Below are positions 35,176 through 43,509 of a stretch of 64,000 nucleotides of DNA, piece by piece (position 1 is the stretch's first letter; each line of letters begins with the position of its first letter). Position numbers and translations under genes: made by a program. Origin of the DNA: an uncultured Armatimonadota bacterium (lineage in GTDB: Bacteria > Armatimonadota > Fimbriimonadia > Fimbriimonadales > Fimbriimonadaceae); NCBI GenBank assembly GCA_903899015.1, contig CAIUHP010000038.1, forward strand, positions 1-64,000, read 5' to 3'. Below the pieces are notes generated by a model that ran no database searches, was not told the DNA's origin, and was given only the letters and a program-made list of their open reading frames with translations.

Positions 35176-35227
35176 CGGTGACACGGCACTCTTTTAGGCA
35201 CCCATCAATCGTGCTATCGTGTCACCG
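35176..35227 (+). promoter_or_regulatory. Start-masking hairpin of the GH gene
   Basis: CGGTGACACGGCAC (35176-35189) pairs with GTGC (35211-35214) and CGTGTCACCG (35218-35227), giving 14 bp with one 3-nt bulge and a 21-nt loop. The right arm ends on the first base of the GTG start at 35227 and covers the place where a ribosome-binding site should be. It may instead be a DNA operator. Confidence 0.55.
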
Positions 35228-37404
35228 TGAGCTTGGTTTTGTCTGTTCTCGCATTTGCTTGTTCCTCTCCCATGTCAGAAGTCAGAGTTCTCCATCACGA
35301 TTGGCTAGTTGACGCATTGCCAACGCATTCGCGGTCAGTGACTCATGGCACAAATGAGATTTCGATAGAAAACGGATTGATCCGGAGAACTTTCAGAATC
35401 GCGCCCAATGCTGCGACCGTCGCGCTCGATAATTTGATGACGGGAGAATCCATGCTCCGTGCGGTCAAGGCAGAGGCGGTCCTGGAAATTGATGGGCGAT
35501 CATACGACGTAGGTGGCCTGAAAGGCCAACCCAATCTGGCGTTTCTTAGACCCGATTGGCTTGATCGGATGACCGCAGACGCAAAGGCATTCCAGTTCCG
35601 CGCCTACCACGTTGGCACTGTTCAGGCTCCCATGAGTTGGAAGAAAGCTCGGCATGCTGGAAATGAGGCATGGCCGCCAAAAGGAATTTCTCTCACATTT
35701 GACTATGTTCAGCCAGAGCTGCCTGGAATTGACGTCCAAGTCGTCTACGAGATGTACGATGGCATCCCTTCTTTGATGAAGCGTATAGCCATCCACAACC
35801 ATACTTCCATGCCAATTCGACTCAACTCCTTCAAGTCGGAAGTTCTGGGACTTGTGGAGGCGGAGTCAGAAGTCGACTCCTATAATAATTGGCTATTACC
35901 GAATATCGATGCTTATTCCGACTATTCATTCAACGGTATGACCTCCGTCGGCGCTTCAAAAGTCATCCATTGGGTTGCGGATCCTGCATATGGAAGCCAA
36001 GTAAATTATTCGCTTCAAACGCCATGCGTCATGGAGAGTTCACCGCCTTTAGGGCCCAACTATCTGATCGCTCCTGGCCTGACGTTTGATAGCCATCGGA
36101 CCTACGAACTGATCCACGACTCTACGGATCGTGAGCGTAAATCGCTCGCGATTCGAAAGCTCTTCCGCATGTTCGCACCTTGGTCGACCGAAAACCCAAT
36201 CATGTTGCATCTCACAACCACCGACCCACAGAAAGCTCGTGAGGCGATGGATCAGGCAGCAGAGTGCGGATTTGAGATGGTGATTTTCAGTTTTGGTAGC
36301 GGGCTCGATGCAGAAGATGTGTCGGCCGCGAACATTGCGAAGTACAAGGCGTTTGCTGATTACGCGCATTCGAAGGGTCTTCAATTAGGTTGTTATTCGC
36401 TGTTGGCCAGTCGAAGTATTGATCCTGAGAATGACGCAATCAACGCTTCAACTGGAAAGCCAGGCGGAATGATTTTCGGGAATTCGCCCTGCCTTCAGAG
36501 CAAATGGGGAATCAATTATTTCAAACACATCAAGACATTTCTTGAAGGAACAGGATTTGATTTACTTGAGCATGATGGTAGTTACCCCGGTGACCCTTGC
36601 GCTTCAACCGTTCACCCGGGCCACGAAGGATTACTTGATTCTCAATGGAAGCAATGGCGGGAAATTGCCGATTTCTACGCCTGGTGTCGCGAAAGGGGCA
36701 TCTTCCTAAACGTGCCGGACTGGTATTTGTTGACCGGTTCGAACAAAACCGGCATGGGTTACCGCGAAACTAACTGGTCACTTCCTCGAGACCAGCAACC
36801 CATCCATGCTCGCCAAAATATGTTCGATGGAACATGGTTGAAAGCTCCTTCGATGGGCTGGATGTTCGTTCCCCTCACGGAGTATCAAGGTGGCGGCGCC
36901 GAAGCTACTATCGAGCCGCTTAAGGAGCATCTCGAAGTTTACGGACTCCATCTGGCAAGTGCATTTGGATATGGTGTTCAAGCCTGCTATAGAGGGCCAA
37001 GGCTGTATGACAGCCTAGAAACGAAAGCACTTGTCGTGAAGTGGGTCGAGTGGTTTAAGAAACACAGAGAGATATTGGAGTCAGATGTTATTCACGTGCG
37101 GCGAGCCGATGGTCGAGATCTTGACGTTGCTCTTCATGTCAATAGTCAAATCGCCGAGCCAGCACTGGCCGTGATTTACAATCCCACTCATCAATCGATT
37201 ACCAAGGAAATAACGCTGCCGCTCTATTATTCGGGGTTATCCGACAAGGTTTCCATCATCGATGAGCACGAAAAATCGATGTCAGGTCAGCTTGATCGTG
37301 CCTACCGGCTTACTTTCACAGTAACCGTTCCCGCCATGGGCGTGGTGTCATACGTCATCAAGAAACAGACTCATCTCGGTCATCCCCTCCGGACTTCGTC
37401 GTAG
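35227..37404 (+). CDS. Exported alpha-galactosidase-like glycoside hydrolase
   Basis: A 725-residue protein with a short signal peptide (about 1-14). An N-terminal beta-sandwich (about 30-310) has NEISIENGLIRRTFRI and TVALDNLMTGESML patterns typical of GH36/GH97-like clans. A TIM-barrel follows (about 325-620) with GFEMVIFSFGSG, FDLLEHDGSYPGD and FLNVPDWYLLTGSNKTGMGYRE, where Asp residues at strand ends are candidate catalytic acids. A small C-terminal beta domain completes it. It is related to alpha-galactosidase-like proteins of soil bacteria, but substrate and residues are inferred. Start GTG 35227 lacks a Shine-Dalgarno sequence and lies at the foot of a strong hairpin. Divergent from the hybrid kinase gene. 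Confidence 0.7.
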   Translation: MSLVLSVLAFACSSPMSEVRVLHHDWLVDALPTHSRSVTHGTNEISIENGLIRRTFRIAPNAATVALDNLMTGESMLRAVKAEAVLEIDGRSYDVGGLKGQPNLAFLRPDWLDRMTADAKAFQFRAYHVGTVQAPMSWKKARHAGNEAWPPKGISLTFDYVQPELPGIDVQVVYEMYDGIPSLMKRIAIHNHTSMPIRLNSFKSEVLGLVEAESEVDSYNNWLLPNIDAYSDYSFNGMTSVGASKVIHWVADPAYGSQVNYSLQTPCVMESSPPLGPNYLIAPGLTFDSHRTYELIHDSTDRERKSLAIRKLFRMFAPWSTENPIMLHLTTTDPQKAREAMDQAAECGFEMVIFSFGSGLDAEDVSAANIAKYKAFADYAHSKGLQLGCYSLLASRSIDPENDAINASTGKPGGMIFGNSPCLQSKWGINYFKHIKTFLEGTGFDLLEHDGSYPGDPCASTVHPGHEGLLDSQWKQWREIADFYAWCRERGIFLNVPDWYLLTGSNKTGMGYRETNWSLPRDQQPIHARQNMFDGTWLKAPSMGWMFVPLTEYQGGGAEATIEPLKEHLEVYGLHLASAFGYGVQACYRGPRLYDSLETKALVVKWVEWFKKHREILESDVIHVRRADGRDLDVALHVNSQIAEPALAVIYNPTHQSITKEITLPLYYSGLSDKVSIIDEHEKSMSGQLDRAYRLTFTVTVPAMGVVSYVIKKQTHLGHPLRTSS

Positions 37405-37448
37405 GGAATCGCTGAGACTCGTGGTGAACTAGTCGCTGAAGAAGTTTT

Positions 37449-37476
37449 CATATGCACGATGATAATCGTGCATATG
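37449..37476. promoter_or_regulatory. Perfect 12-bp inverted repeat
   Basis: CATATGCACGAT (37449-37460), spacer GATA, and ATCGTGCATATG (37465-37476) form a perfect palindrome-like site. The ATG in the right arm (37474) opens a 20-codon frame (MESIIKLRLRL...), possibly the remnant of a regulator. No T-run follows on either strand, which argues against a terminator. Confidence 0.5.
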
Positions 37477-37577
37477 GAGTCAATCATCAAGCTACGATTG
37501 CGCCTCTCTGGGCGATCAGTTTCTTCGTTGGAGCGTTGAATGTGAAGGCTCCCAACTTTTCAATCGAGAGACGTTTA

Positions 37578-38453
37578 CTATTGCTTCGGCTGGAATTCGT
37601 CTGGGGCTTCGGCGGGAACGGCGGCTTGTAGCTTGGCGATCTTTGCTTCGAATGCGGCTAGGTTCCTTCCCTCGAGCGTGACGGGACCGCCAGCCAGCAA
37701 GGCGGACAGGGCTTCGCATTCTGCCTTGCTAAAACTTACCGAGCCAAGGATGTGCTCTTCAAATGCTTCGAAGGCAAGTGGGGCAACCGCTTTTGCGCAT
37801 TGGGCCATTGCTTCGGCAAAGACTCGAATCTCGTACTGAGCATGGGGATCCATTCTCAAGCGGAGGAAGTGGAATAAGTTGTGAAGATCAATTTGCCAGT
37901 ACCACTCGGTGTAGAGGCTCAGGGGAAGGTTGTTCCGAGCGATCTCTCTGGCAACGTTAAGCTCTAGCAGCTTTTCGTAGTTCTTGTAGATGTCCTTCTG
38001 CTCGTCGGCAAATAAGCCGATAATTTCCTGCTCTTGCTCGGCAGTAAACCGCTCTTCGCTCCGACCTTGTTTATTATTTTCGCTCTGAGGTCGGATATTT
38101 TCTGGCGACGGCACGTAAAATTCGTCTTTCATCACCGAATATCGGCCCGAGATTTCATTTAATCGAGCGGTTCGATGTCTCACCCATTGGCGAGCCACAA
38201 ATATGGGCATCTTGGTGTGAAAGGTAATTTGAACCTGTTCAAAAGGGCTTGTGTGCCAGTTCTTGATTAGATAGTGGATCAGACCCCGATCTTGGCGGTA
38301 GCTCTTTGTACCGGTTCCGTAACTCACACGAGCTGCTTGTACGATGCGTTGGTCGCCACCCATATAGTCGACCATTCGCACAAACCCCTTGTCTAGGACT
38401 TTTATTTCTTGATCAAGAAGAGCTTCGGCGGTTTCGACAATGATACGTGGCAT
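37578..38453 (-). CDS. thyX: Flavin-dependent thymidylate synthase
   Basis: A 291-residue ThyX that methylates dUMP to dTMP using methylenetetrahydrofolate, FAD and NADPH. The ThyX motif is present as WVRHRTARLNEISGRYS, preceded by HTSPFEQVQITFHTKMPIFVARQ. The helical region WYWQIDLHNLFHFLRLRMDPHAQYEIR contains the conserved His/Arg set. ATG 38453 begins MPRIIVETAEALL at the domain edge; the frame is open to an ATG at 38492. The C-terminal 15 residues are Ala/Pro/Gln-rich. Confidence 0.96.
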   Translation of the reverse strand: MPRIIVETAEALLDQEIKVLDKGFVRMVDYMGGDQRIVQAARVSYGTGTKSYRQDRGLIHYLIKNWHTSPFEQVQITFHTKMPIFVARQWVRHRTARLNEISGRYSVMKDEFYVPSPENIRPQSENNKQGRSEERFTAEQEQEIIGLFADEQKDIYKNYEKLLELNVAREIARNNLPLSLYTEWYWQIDLHNLFHFLRLRMDPHAQYEIRVFAEAMAQCAKAVAPLAFEAFEEHILGSVSFSKAECEALSALLAGGPVTLEGRNLAAFEAKIAKLQAAVPAEAPDEFQPKQ

Positions 38454-38525
38454 GGGGAAATAGTATGGGGCGAGATGACCGTGAACTCGCAAGCTCTAGA
38501 AAGGATTATCGGGAAAACTGCTGTC

Positions 38526-38594
38526 CCTGACACAGTAGCTGATTGCTGTCAGGCTGACTAGGGAAGAAAATCTCTCCTCCTTTAAGGGAAGGAG
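38526..38594 (-). terminator. Two hairpins after the CBM9-like gene
   Basis: On the minus strand AAGGAG/CTCCTT arms (38577-38582 with 38589-38594) lead into a T-rich stretch. A second hairpin has 7-bp arms CCTGACA (38526-38532) and TGTCAGG (38547-38553) and is followed by GTTTT. They lie between the end of the CBM9-like gene and thyX and would end its transcript. Confidence 0.45.
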
Positions 38595-38613
38595 CTAATC
38601 CAGTCGACCTGCC

Positions 38614-39552
38614 CTAAGCCTTCCACAACCTGCCATATGAATCGACGTGCCAATGTCCGATAACCGCTTCATAAAGTGTAGGCGTGGCATACATGCTTGC
38701 ACCGGTTGGATAAACCCCAAGGTCTTTGAGTGTTTTTGCCCAGTGACCTGTTTGAGCGTGGTACAGCCTTTGAGCCTCGTTAATCTCCATGAGCGCTAGT
38801 CGTTCATCAAGACCATCGAGCTTATGAACTGCTCCTTCACCGAATGGAGCAGTTGAAAACTCCAACACTCCCCACATATGCGGTCGGTGCATATCGACAA
38901 CGCCCTGAGGAGACCAGACCCAATTGTCCTCGGGGCGGCCAGGAATCTTGTGGTACTTCCCATCGATGATCTCATGGTGCCACTCGACACGTGAAAAGTT
39001 AATCCGCCATTGATCCCCATGTGCAGGGGGGCAGTGAGTCCCCGCGATCTCTCCGAGATCTTTCCATGGAAACGCGATTTCAAGACTCCATCCTTTGTCT
39101 TTGTCACTAGAGTCATTCAGTGTTCCATCAATATGGACCGCTGATTTGAGGCTGTGCATGTCCCAACCGACCACGGCTGGTCCCCCGTCCCGATAGGCCT
39201 TAATAAGGAGTAGATCCCAAACCGTATTGAGGGCATTCATCTCGAACTCAGCATATAGCTGGTTATCTCCATTGGGATCGATGAAGACTTCAAAGTCGTT
39301 GTCTTGAAAAATCACCGAATCGCGTTGGGTCAAGGTTCCCCATACATGAGGTTCTTCTAGCTCAGCACCGACGAATAGGAATTCGTCGTTCCAGAGCATT
39401 TTTGCGCGAGTTCGAAATCGCGGTTTGGGTTTGGTATCACCTTCAATGTCGACAAAATCATCGGTCCATGCGGCTTGAGTCCATGGCGACTTATCCAATC
39501 GACCATCCAACTCAAATGACTCCGTGGTCTTGTGACATAGATAACTTCTCAT
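38614..39552 (-). CDS. CBM9-like carbohydrate-binding-family protein
   Basis: A 312-residue beta-sandwich protein. The opening ESFELDGRLDKSPWTQAAWTDDFVDIEGD, then AKMLWNDEFLFVGAELEEPHVWGTLTQRDS and FQDNDFEVFIDPNGDNQLYAEFEMN, form the DOMON-like CBM9_2 fold. The later GWSLEIAFPWKDLGE and DQWRINFSRVEW motifs complete it. No signal peptide is visible, unusual for a glycan-binding protein. Homologues are widespread in carbohydrate-degrading bacteria without a proven enzyme activity. A good AAGG ribosome-binding site precedes ATG 39552. Confidence 0.8.
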   Translation of the reverse strand: MRSYLCHKTTESFELDGRLDKSPWTQAAWTDDFVDIEGDTKPKPRFRTRAKMLWNDEFLFVGAELEEPHVWGTLTQRDSVIFQDNDFEVFIDPNGDNQLYAEFEMNALNTVWDLLLIKAYRDGGPAVVGWDMHSLKSAVHIDGTLNDSSDKDKGWSLEIAFPWKDLGEIAGTHCPPAHGDQWRINFSRVEWHHEIIDGKYHKIPGRPEDNWVWSPQGVVDMHRPHMWGVLEFSTAPFGEGAVHKLDGLDERLALMEINEAQRLYHAQTGHWAKTLKDLGVYPTGASMYATPTLYEAVIGHWHVDSYGRLWKA

Positions 39553-39594
39553 TCGATTGCCTTTATATCCTGTTTGAGCCCGTTAAAACAGAAA

Positions 39595-39637
39595 GCCCCC
39601 ACGAAATGCTCAGATAATTCTGAAATTCCGTGGGGGC
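39595..39637 (-). terminator. Intrinsic terminator of FecR/DUF6600 gene
   Basis: GCCCCCACG (39595-39603) and CGTGGGGGC (39629-39637) are perfect 9-bp arms. Read leftward, the hairpin is followed by TTTCTGTTTT. It lies just after the stop of the leftward gene at 39653. Confidence 0.75.
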
Positions 39638-39652
39638 CTTGAGTGTTAGAGT

Positions 39653-41980
39653 CTAGTTTCCGTGACCCTTTCGTCGGTCGTTCGAATCGCCTCGACTACT
39701 CGAGTGGGATGGAGGAGCTGAGTTACCGCGAGAGCGGTCGGAGCTACCAAACGATCCACCTCCGCGTGCGGGAGGATTCGAATTTCCACGTGGTCGATCG
39801 GAGCTACCAGACGAGCCTCGTTCTCGATTAGGAGGAGTCGAGTTTCCTCGCGTTCGGTCTGAGTTACCAAACGAACCTCGCTCTCGATTTGGAGGGGTTG
39901 AGTCGCCTTGTGTTCGATCGGAGCCACCAAACGAGCCTCGTTCTCGATTAGGAGGAGTTGTGTTGCCTCGTGTTCGATCCGCGCTACCAAAAGATCCGCT
40001 GCTACGATTTGGCGGGGTTGTGTTGCCTCGAGTTCGATCCGAGCTACCAAAGGATCCGCTGCTACGATTTGGTGGGGTTGAGGTTCCTCTAGCTCGATCG
40101 GAAGTTCCGAACGATCCAGTACCTCTGGTGTGAGTCGAAGTGCCAAAGGATCCACTGTCTCGACCGCGAGTCGGCGAACTGCCGGTGCGAGTCGTGTTTG
40201 AACCCGTTGATCGAGTCGGGCCGCCAAACGTGTGGCTCGGCTGAGTCGTTGTTCCTCGAGTTGTTCCAGGTCGTCCGTAGCCACCTGTATTGGGGCGAGT
40301 CGTAGTCCTGTTGGATCCGTAGTTTGATCGAGTCGTTGCGGTTCCCCGATTGATGGTTCCGCCCGGGTTCTGGCCGAATCCACGAGTTGGTTGACCGAGG
40401 CGAGATGGGTTCGTTCGGATGGGGCCGCTCGTTTTTGCAATCGCTACCGGTAGTCGTGAACGGAACACGGTACGTTCCATGACACGTTGGTCTGGTCGTC
40501 GAGTCGAGAAGGTTCTTCCCGGCGTGATTGCGGCCAAAGTTGGTCGGACAGATGCAGGTCCGAAAATAGGCGCCTGACCACGAGGAGCTGCAAATCCTCG
40601 TCCTCTTTGGAAGATCGATACGTCGGATGCCGTACCTGATTGGAATCTGCCACGACCATTAAATCCTGCCGTTGTCGTGCGTGTGATCGCAAACGAGGAT
40701 CGGCCATACGTCGGCACGAATCGGCTATTCGTGATGTAAGTATTGTTATTGTAAATGTTAGTCACTCGGTTTACGTTGTAAACGTTTACCGTTCGGTTGA
40801 TATATGTGTTGTGCCATGGGCGAGCAACACAGTAGTCTCTTCCCTCAGGATAGTAGCAAGCTGCTCCACCAATTGAGAAGGAGAAGAACCAGTTTCCACG
40901 TCCGAAGCCAACTGTCAACGCCGGTGGGTAGCAAACTTCTCGTGGTGCAAGTGGGCACCAGGCGACTGCACCGTTATAAGTACTGAAGCTTACGACTGCA
41001 GGAGACCAATATTGGCGTCGAGGTCCAGGGCACCATCCCCATCCGTAGTCGTCATGAATCCATGTTCCGTAGTGATACGGAGCCCATCCCCATGATTCGT
41101 CTGCGACCCAAGTCCATCCAAATGGATCCATCCAAACCCAGTGGCCGTCGTGGTAAGGGCGCCAACCGGCATATCGAACTCTTGGGTACCAAACGTGTCC
41201 GTAGTGAGGATTCGGTCTCCAATATCCGTTGTCTTCTAAGTCGCCCGAGACAATGCCGATGTTGTTCGGAACGTACTGGCTCGGATGATCGAGCATATTG
41301 TCTCTCGAGTCTGAAAACTGGTCCCAGCTGTCTGCATTTGGAAGACGACGGACATCGAATTGGCTGTTATCATCAGGAATGTCAAGATATTCGTTGGCAT
41401 AAAGAGTGGTGTGTCCTTGATTGCCCTCGACATCGGCTTGACCTCTGCGAACTGCGACTTCAACGTCCGATCCAGCACCCACTCGGATGCGGCTTGGGCC
41501 CGACGCTTTGACCGAAGCAAGGGGAGTATCAACTTGATACTGGGAATCCTTGTTGGTCATTGAGAGGGATGCGAGTCCACTGTTGAGCTTTATCTCTGAA
41601 AACTCTCCCTTGTCGTCGCTGTAAAGGGTCTGTAGCACCGCGACAGAACCGGTGCCTAGCCTCAGTCGGCTGCCATCATCAAACTGAACTTCGGCCTTAC
41701 TGCCGTTGCTCACCCAAATCTGAGCCCCTTGTCGAAGAGGCAAGTTCGACGAAGCCTCGGACCAATCGACCGAATCGTTGGGACGCCATGTGACGCTACC
41801 TTGGATGTAGGAGATCCGGGCCATTCGAACCGGTCCGGCATTTGCGTCCGGGGCAGGGGTTGACGAATTATCTTGTGAATACCGATAGCCGTCTTGTGCA
41901 AAGCCCAGCGAGGCTAGGCTTAGTGTCAGGAAGGCAACCGTATTCCTCAAAGTCTGTAGCTTTCCTATTGGTTTCATCAT
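39653..41980 (-). CDS. FecR-domain protein with DUF6600 and repeat tail
   Basis: A 775-residue exported protein with a signal peptide (about 1-28). A FecR-like domain (about 50-200) contains SWRPN-type strands, GAQIWVSNGSKAEVQFDDGSRLRLG and ASVKASGPSRIRVG. A Trp/Tyr/Pro-rich DUF6600 segment (about 250-340) contains HGHVWYPR-like, HWVWMDPFGWTWV and GWGWCPGPRR motifs. The tail (about 430-775) is low in complexity, rich in Gly, Arg, Ser, Thr and Asn, with 20-residue tandem repeats of the type GSFGSSDRTRGNTTPPNR. It probably sits at the cell surface; function is unknown. The gene forms its own unit. Confidence 0.78.
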   Translation of the reverse strand: MMKPIGKLQTLRNTVAFLTLSLASLGFAQDGYRYSQDNSSTPAPDANAGPVRMARISYIQGSVTWRPNDSVDWSEASSNLPLRQGAQIWVSNGSKAEVQFDDGSRLRLGTGSVAVLQTLYSDDKGEFSEIKLNSGLASLSMTNKDSQYQVDTPLASVKASGPSRIRVGAGSDVEVAVRRGQADVEGNQGHTTLYANEYLDIPDDNSQFDVRRLPNADSWDQFSDSRDNMLDHPSQYVPNNIGIVSGDLEDNGYWRPNPHYGHVWYPRVRYAGWRPYHDGHWVWMDPFGWTWVADESWGWAPYHYGTWIHDDYGWGWCPGPRRQYWSPAVVSFSTYNGAVAWCPLAPREVCYPPALTVGFGRGNWFFSFSIGGAACYYPEGRDYCVARPWHNTYINRTVNVYNVNRVTNIYNNNTYITNSRFVPTYGRSSFAITRTTTAGFNGRGRFQSGTASDVSIFQRGRGFAAPRGQAPIFGPASVRPTLAAITPGRTFSTRRPDQRVMERTVFRSRLPVAIAKTSGPIRTNPSRLGQPTRGFGQNPGGTINRGTATTRSNYGSNRTTTRPNTGGYGRPGTTRGTTTQPSHTFGGPTRSTGSNTTRTGSSPTRGRDSGSFGTSTHTRGTGSFGTSDRARGTSTPPNRSSGSFGSSDRTRGNTTPPNRSSGSFGSADRTRGNTTPPNRERGSFGGSDRTQGDSTPPNRERGSFGNSDRTRGNSTPPNRERGSSGSSDRPRGNSNPPARGGGSFGSSDRSRGNSAPPSHSSSRGDSNDRRKGHGN
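39721..40120. repeat. 60-bp tandem repeats in FecR/DUF6600 gene
   Basis: Seven imperfect copies, each exactly 60 bp, encode a 20-residue unit ending in TTPPNR or similar. Copies 39961-40020 and 40021-40080 differ at only a few positions; outer copies are more diverged. The repeats also keep an opposite-strand-frame open for 264 codons, which is an artefact. Confidence 0.85.
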
Positions 41981-42088
41981 AGTTTGCGACTCTTAAGCTA
42001 CCTGCCCGGTTCCATCGACGGGACCTAGTCAGAACGCGGCGGCGATACCTTAACGATTCTTCAGGTTGATTTCAATAAGGCCTCAAGG

Positions 42089-43321
42089 CTAGCCCGGCGA
42101 CAATTCAAACTTGTGTTCAACAGGTTTGGCGAGCTTGTGTTGGAGCCTGATCAGACTGTCTTCTGCCTTCTCATATTCTTTCATCACGCTCGCAACATCC
42201 GATGCTGATTGAGCAGCAAGTCCAAACTCAATTTGTCGCCACATGAAGTAACGAGTCTGAGTTCTGTCAGACGTAACCGCAAAAACCGTGTTTGCTTGCC
42301 CGGTCATCGGCGTGTCGTATTCCGCAAGATTGATCCCGATTGCAAGCGTTGCGTGATCAAATGTTCCGACATTCATTCCATCGATCGAAAGCTTGTACTT
42401 TCCAGGATTGAGATTGGTGACCTTGAGCGTTTCTTGATTCAGCGCTTGGTCAAAATCGGAAGAACGCAACACTAATTTGACTTGGTCATTTTTCCGATCA
42501 AGGGGGAATGGCAATGCCCCTTCTAGCGCGGTCCAACGGATCGTTGATTCAAGCTTGACGTTGCTTACCTTCGCATTTTCAGCCTGAACAGAACCTGATT
42601 TTGCGTCAATCGTTGTACTTGATACGGTCGAAGGTGCTCCCCAATTCTTTAAGATCGACTCTGCCATCACTAAATGACCGGCACTTCCGGGATGGACCCG
42701 ATCTCCAATGATCTTGCTGGCCAGAGCTGCATTATTTTGCTTGGCAGCCGTCAACATATCCACCACCGGCGTGTTCATGTCGATGACGCCGTAGCCACTT
42801 TTTTGAGCAAGCTCGGCGAGGTATTCACCGTACTGGCGCAACACAGAGTTGTATCCTGTGCCTTCGCGTGTAACGTCGTCATACGGCGAAGGCTTTATGA
42901 GGAAGAATCTTGCGTTCGGGATTTGCTTTTTAGATTCGTCGACAATGTGTTGATAGCCTTTCCGATAGGTATCGAAGATTCCTTGATCGAATGGACGATA
43001 GGACCCATCGTTCATCCCAAGCATCACCGTCACAACGGTTGGTTTGCGCGAGAACAAGTCGCGAGGCAAGCGTTGATCGATTGGGCCCATCCAACCTCCA
43101 CTTACTCGATCGCCGCCAACTCCTGCATTGAAGAAGCGAACATTAAGGTTAGGGAAGCGAGTGACGACAAAGGTCTCGACAAAGGTCGTGTAAGGGGAAT
43201 TGTCGGTAATCGAATCTCCGTAGAAAACCACACGATCACGGTTGTGTAAGGCGAAATCGGATCCAAATGCCGCGCAAGTGATAGCCAACGTCAATGTTGA
43301 GGAGAGGACCTTGCCATTCAT
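42089..43321 (-). CDS. Secreted SGNH/GDSL hydrolase
   Basis: A 410-residue esterase-like hydrolase with a signal peptide (about 1-19). The nucleophile block is VVFYGDSIT, block II-like Gly in FFNAGVGGDRVSG, block III Asn in VMLGMNDGSY, and the catalytic Asp/His in GDRVHPGSAGH. The roughly 160 residues after this form an additional, mostly beta, domain with a helical C-terminal tail. Substrates could be acetylated or other esterified sugars. ATG 43321 was chosen since the signal peptide starts there; the frame is open to 43432. Confidence 0.85.
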   Translation of the reverse strand: MNGKVLSSTLTLAITCAAFGSDFALHNRDRVVFYGDSITDNSPYTTFVETFVVTRFPNLNVRFFNAGVGGDRVSGGWMGPIDQRLPRDLFSRKPTVVTVMLGMNDGSYRPFDQGIFDTYRKGYQHIVDESKKQIPNARFFLIKPSPYDDVTREGTGYNSVLRQYGEYLAELAQKSGYGVIDMNTPVVDMLTAAKQNNAALASKIIGDRVHPGSAGHLVMAESILKNWGAPSTVSSTTIDAKSGSVQAENAKVSNVKLESTIRWTALEGALPFPLDRKNDQVKLVLRSSDFDQALNQETLKVTNLNPGKYKLSIDGMNVGTFDHATLAIGINLAEYDTPMTGQANTVFAVTSDRTQTRYFMWRQIEFGLAAQSASDVASVMKEYEKAEDSLIRLQHKLAKPVEHKFELSPG

Positions 43322-43509
43322 AACAAGATCATTTCCATGGCTGTCCAGAGAATTCCTGCTACGTTCGAACGCTTTCACGTATTTCAAACCAATCGAGATA
43401 AATTTCGAGTTACTTGATGCGAAAGAACGCAAAGTTAGGCTCCCTCAGGGCCAAATGAAGTCCCAACGAGGACAAGAATCAATCGGATAAGATCCATTTG
43501 TAAATCACT

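Noticed and set aside
39646-40440. 264-codon open frame on the minus strand rich in Thr, Arg, Leu and Ala
   Set aside because: It lies in another frame of the FecR/DUF6600 gene and stays open only because the 60-bp repeats lack stops in that frame.
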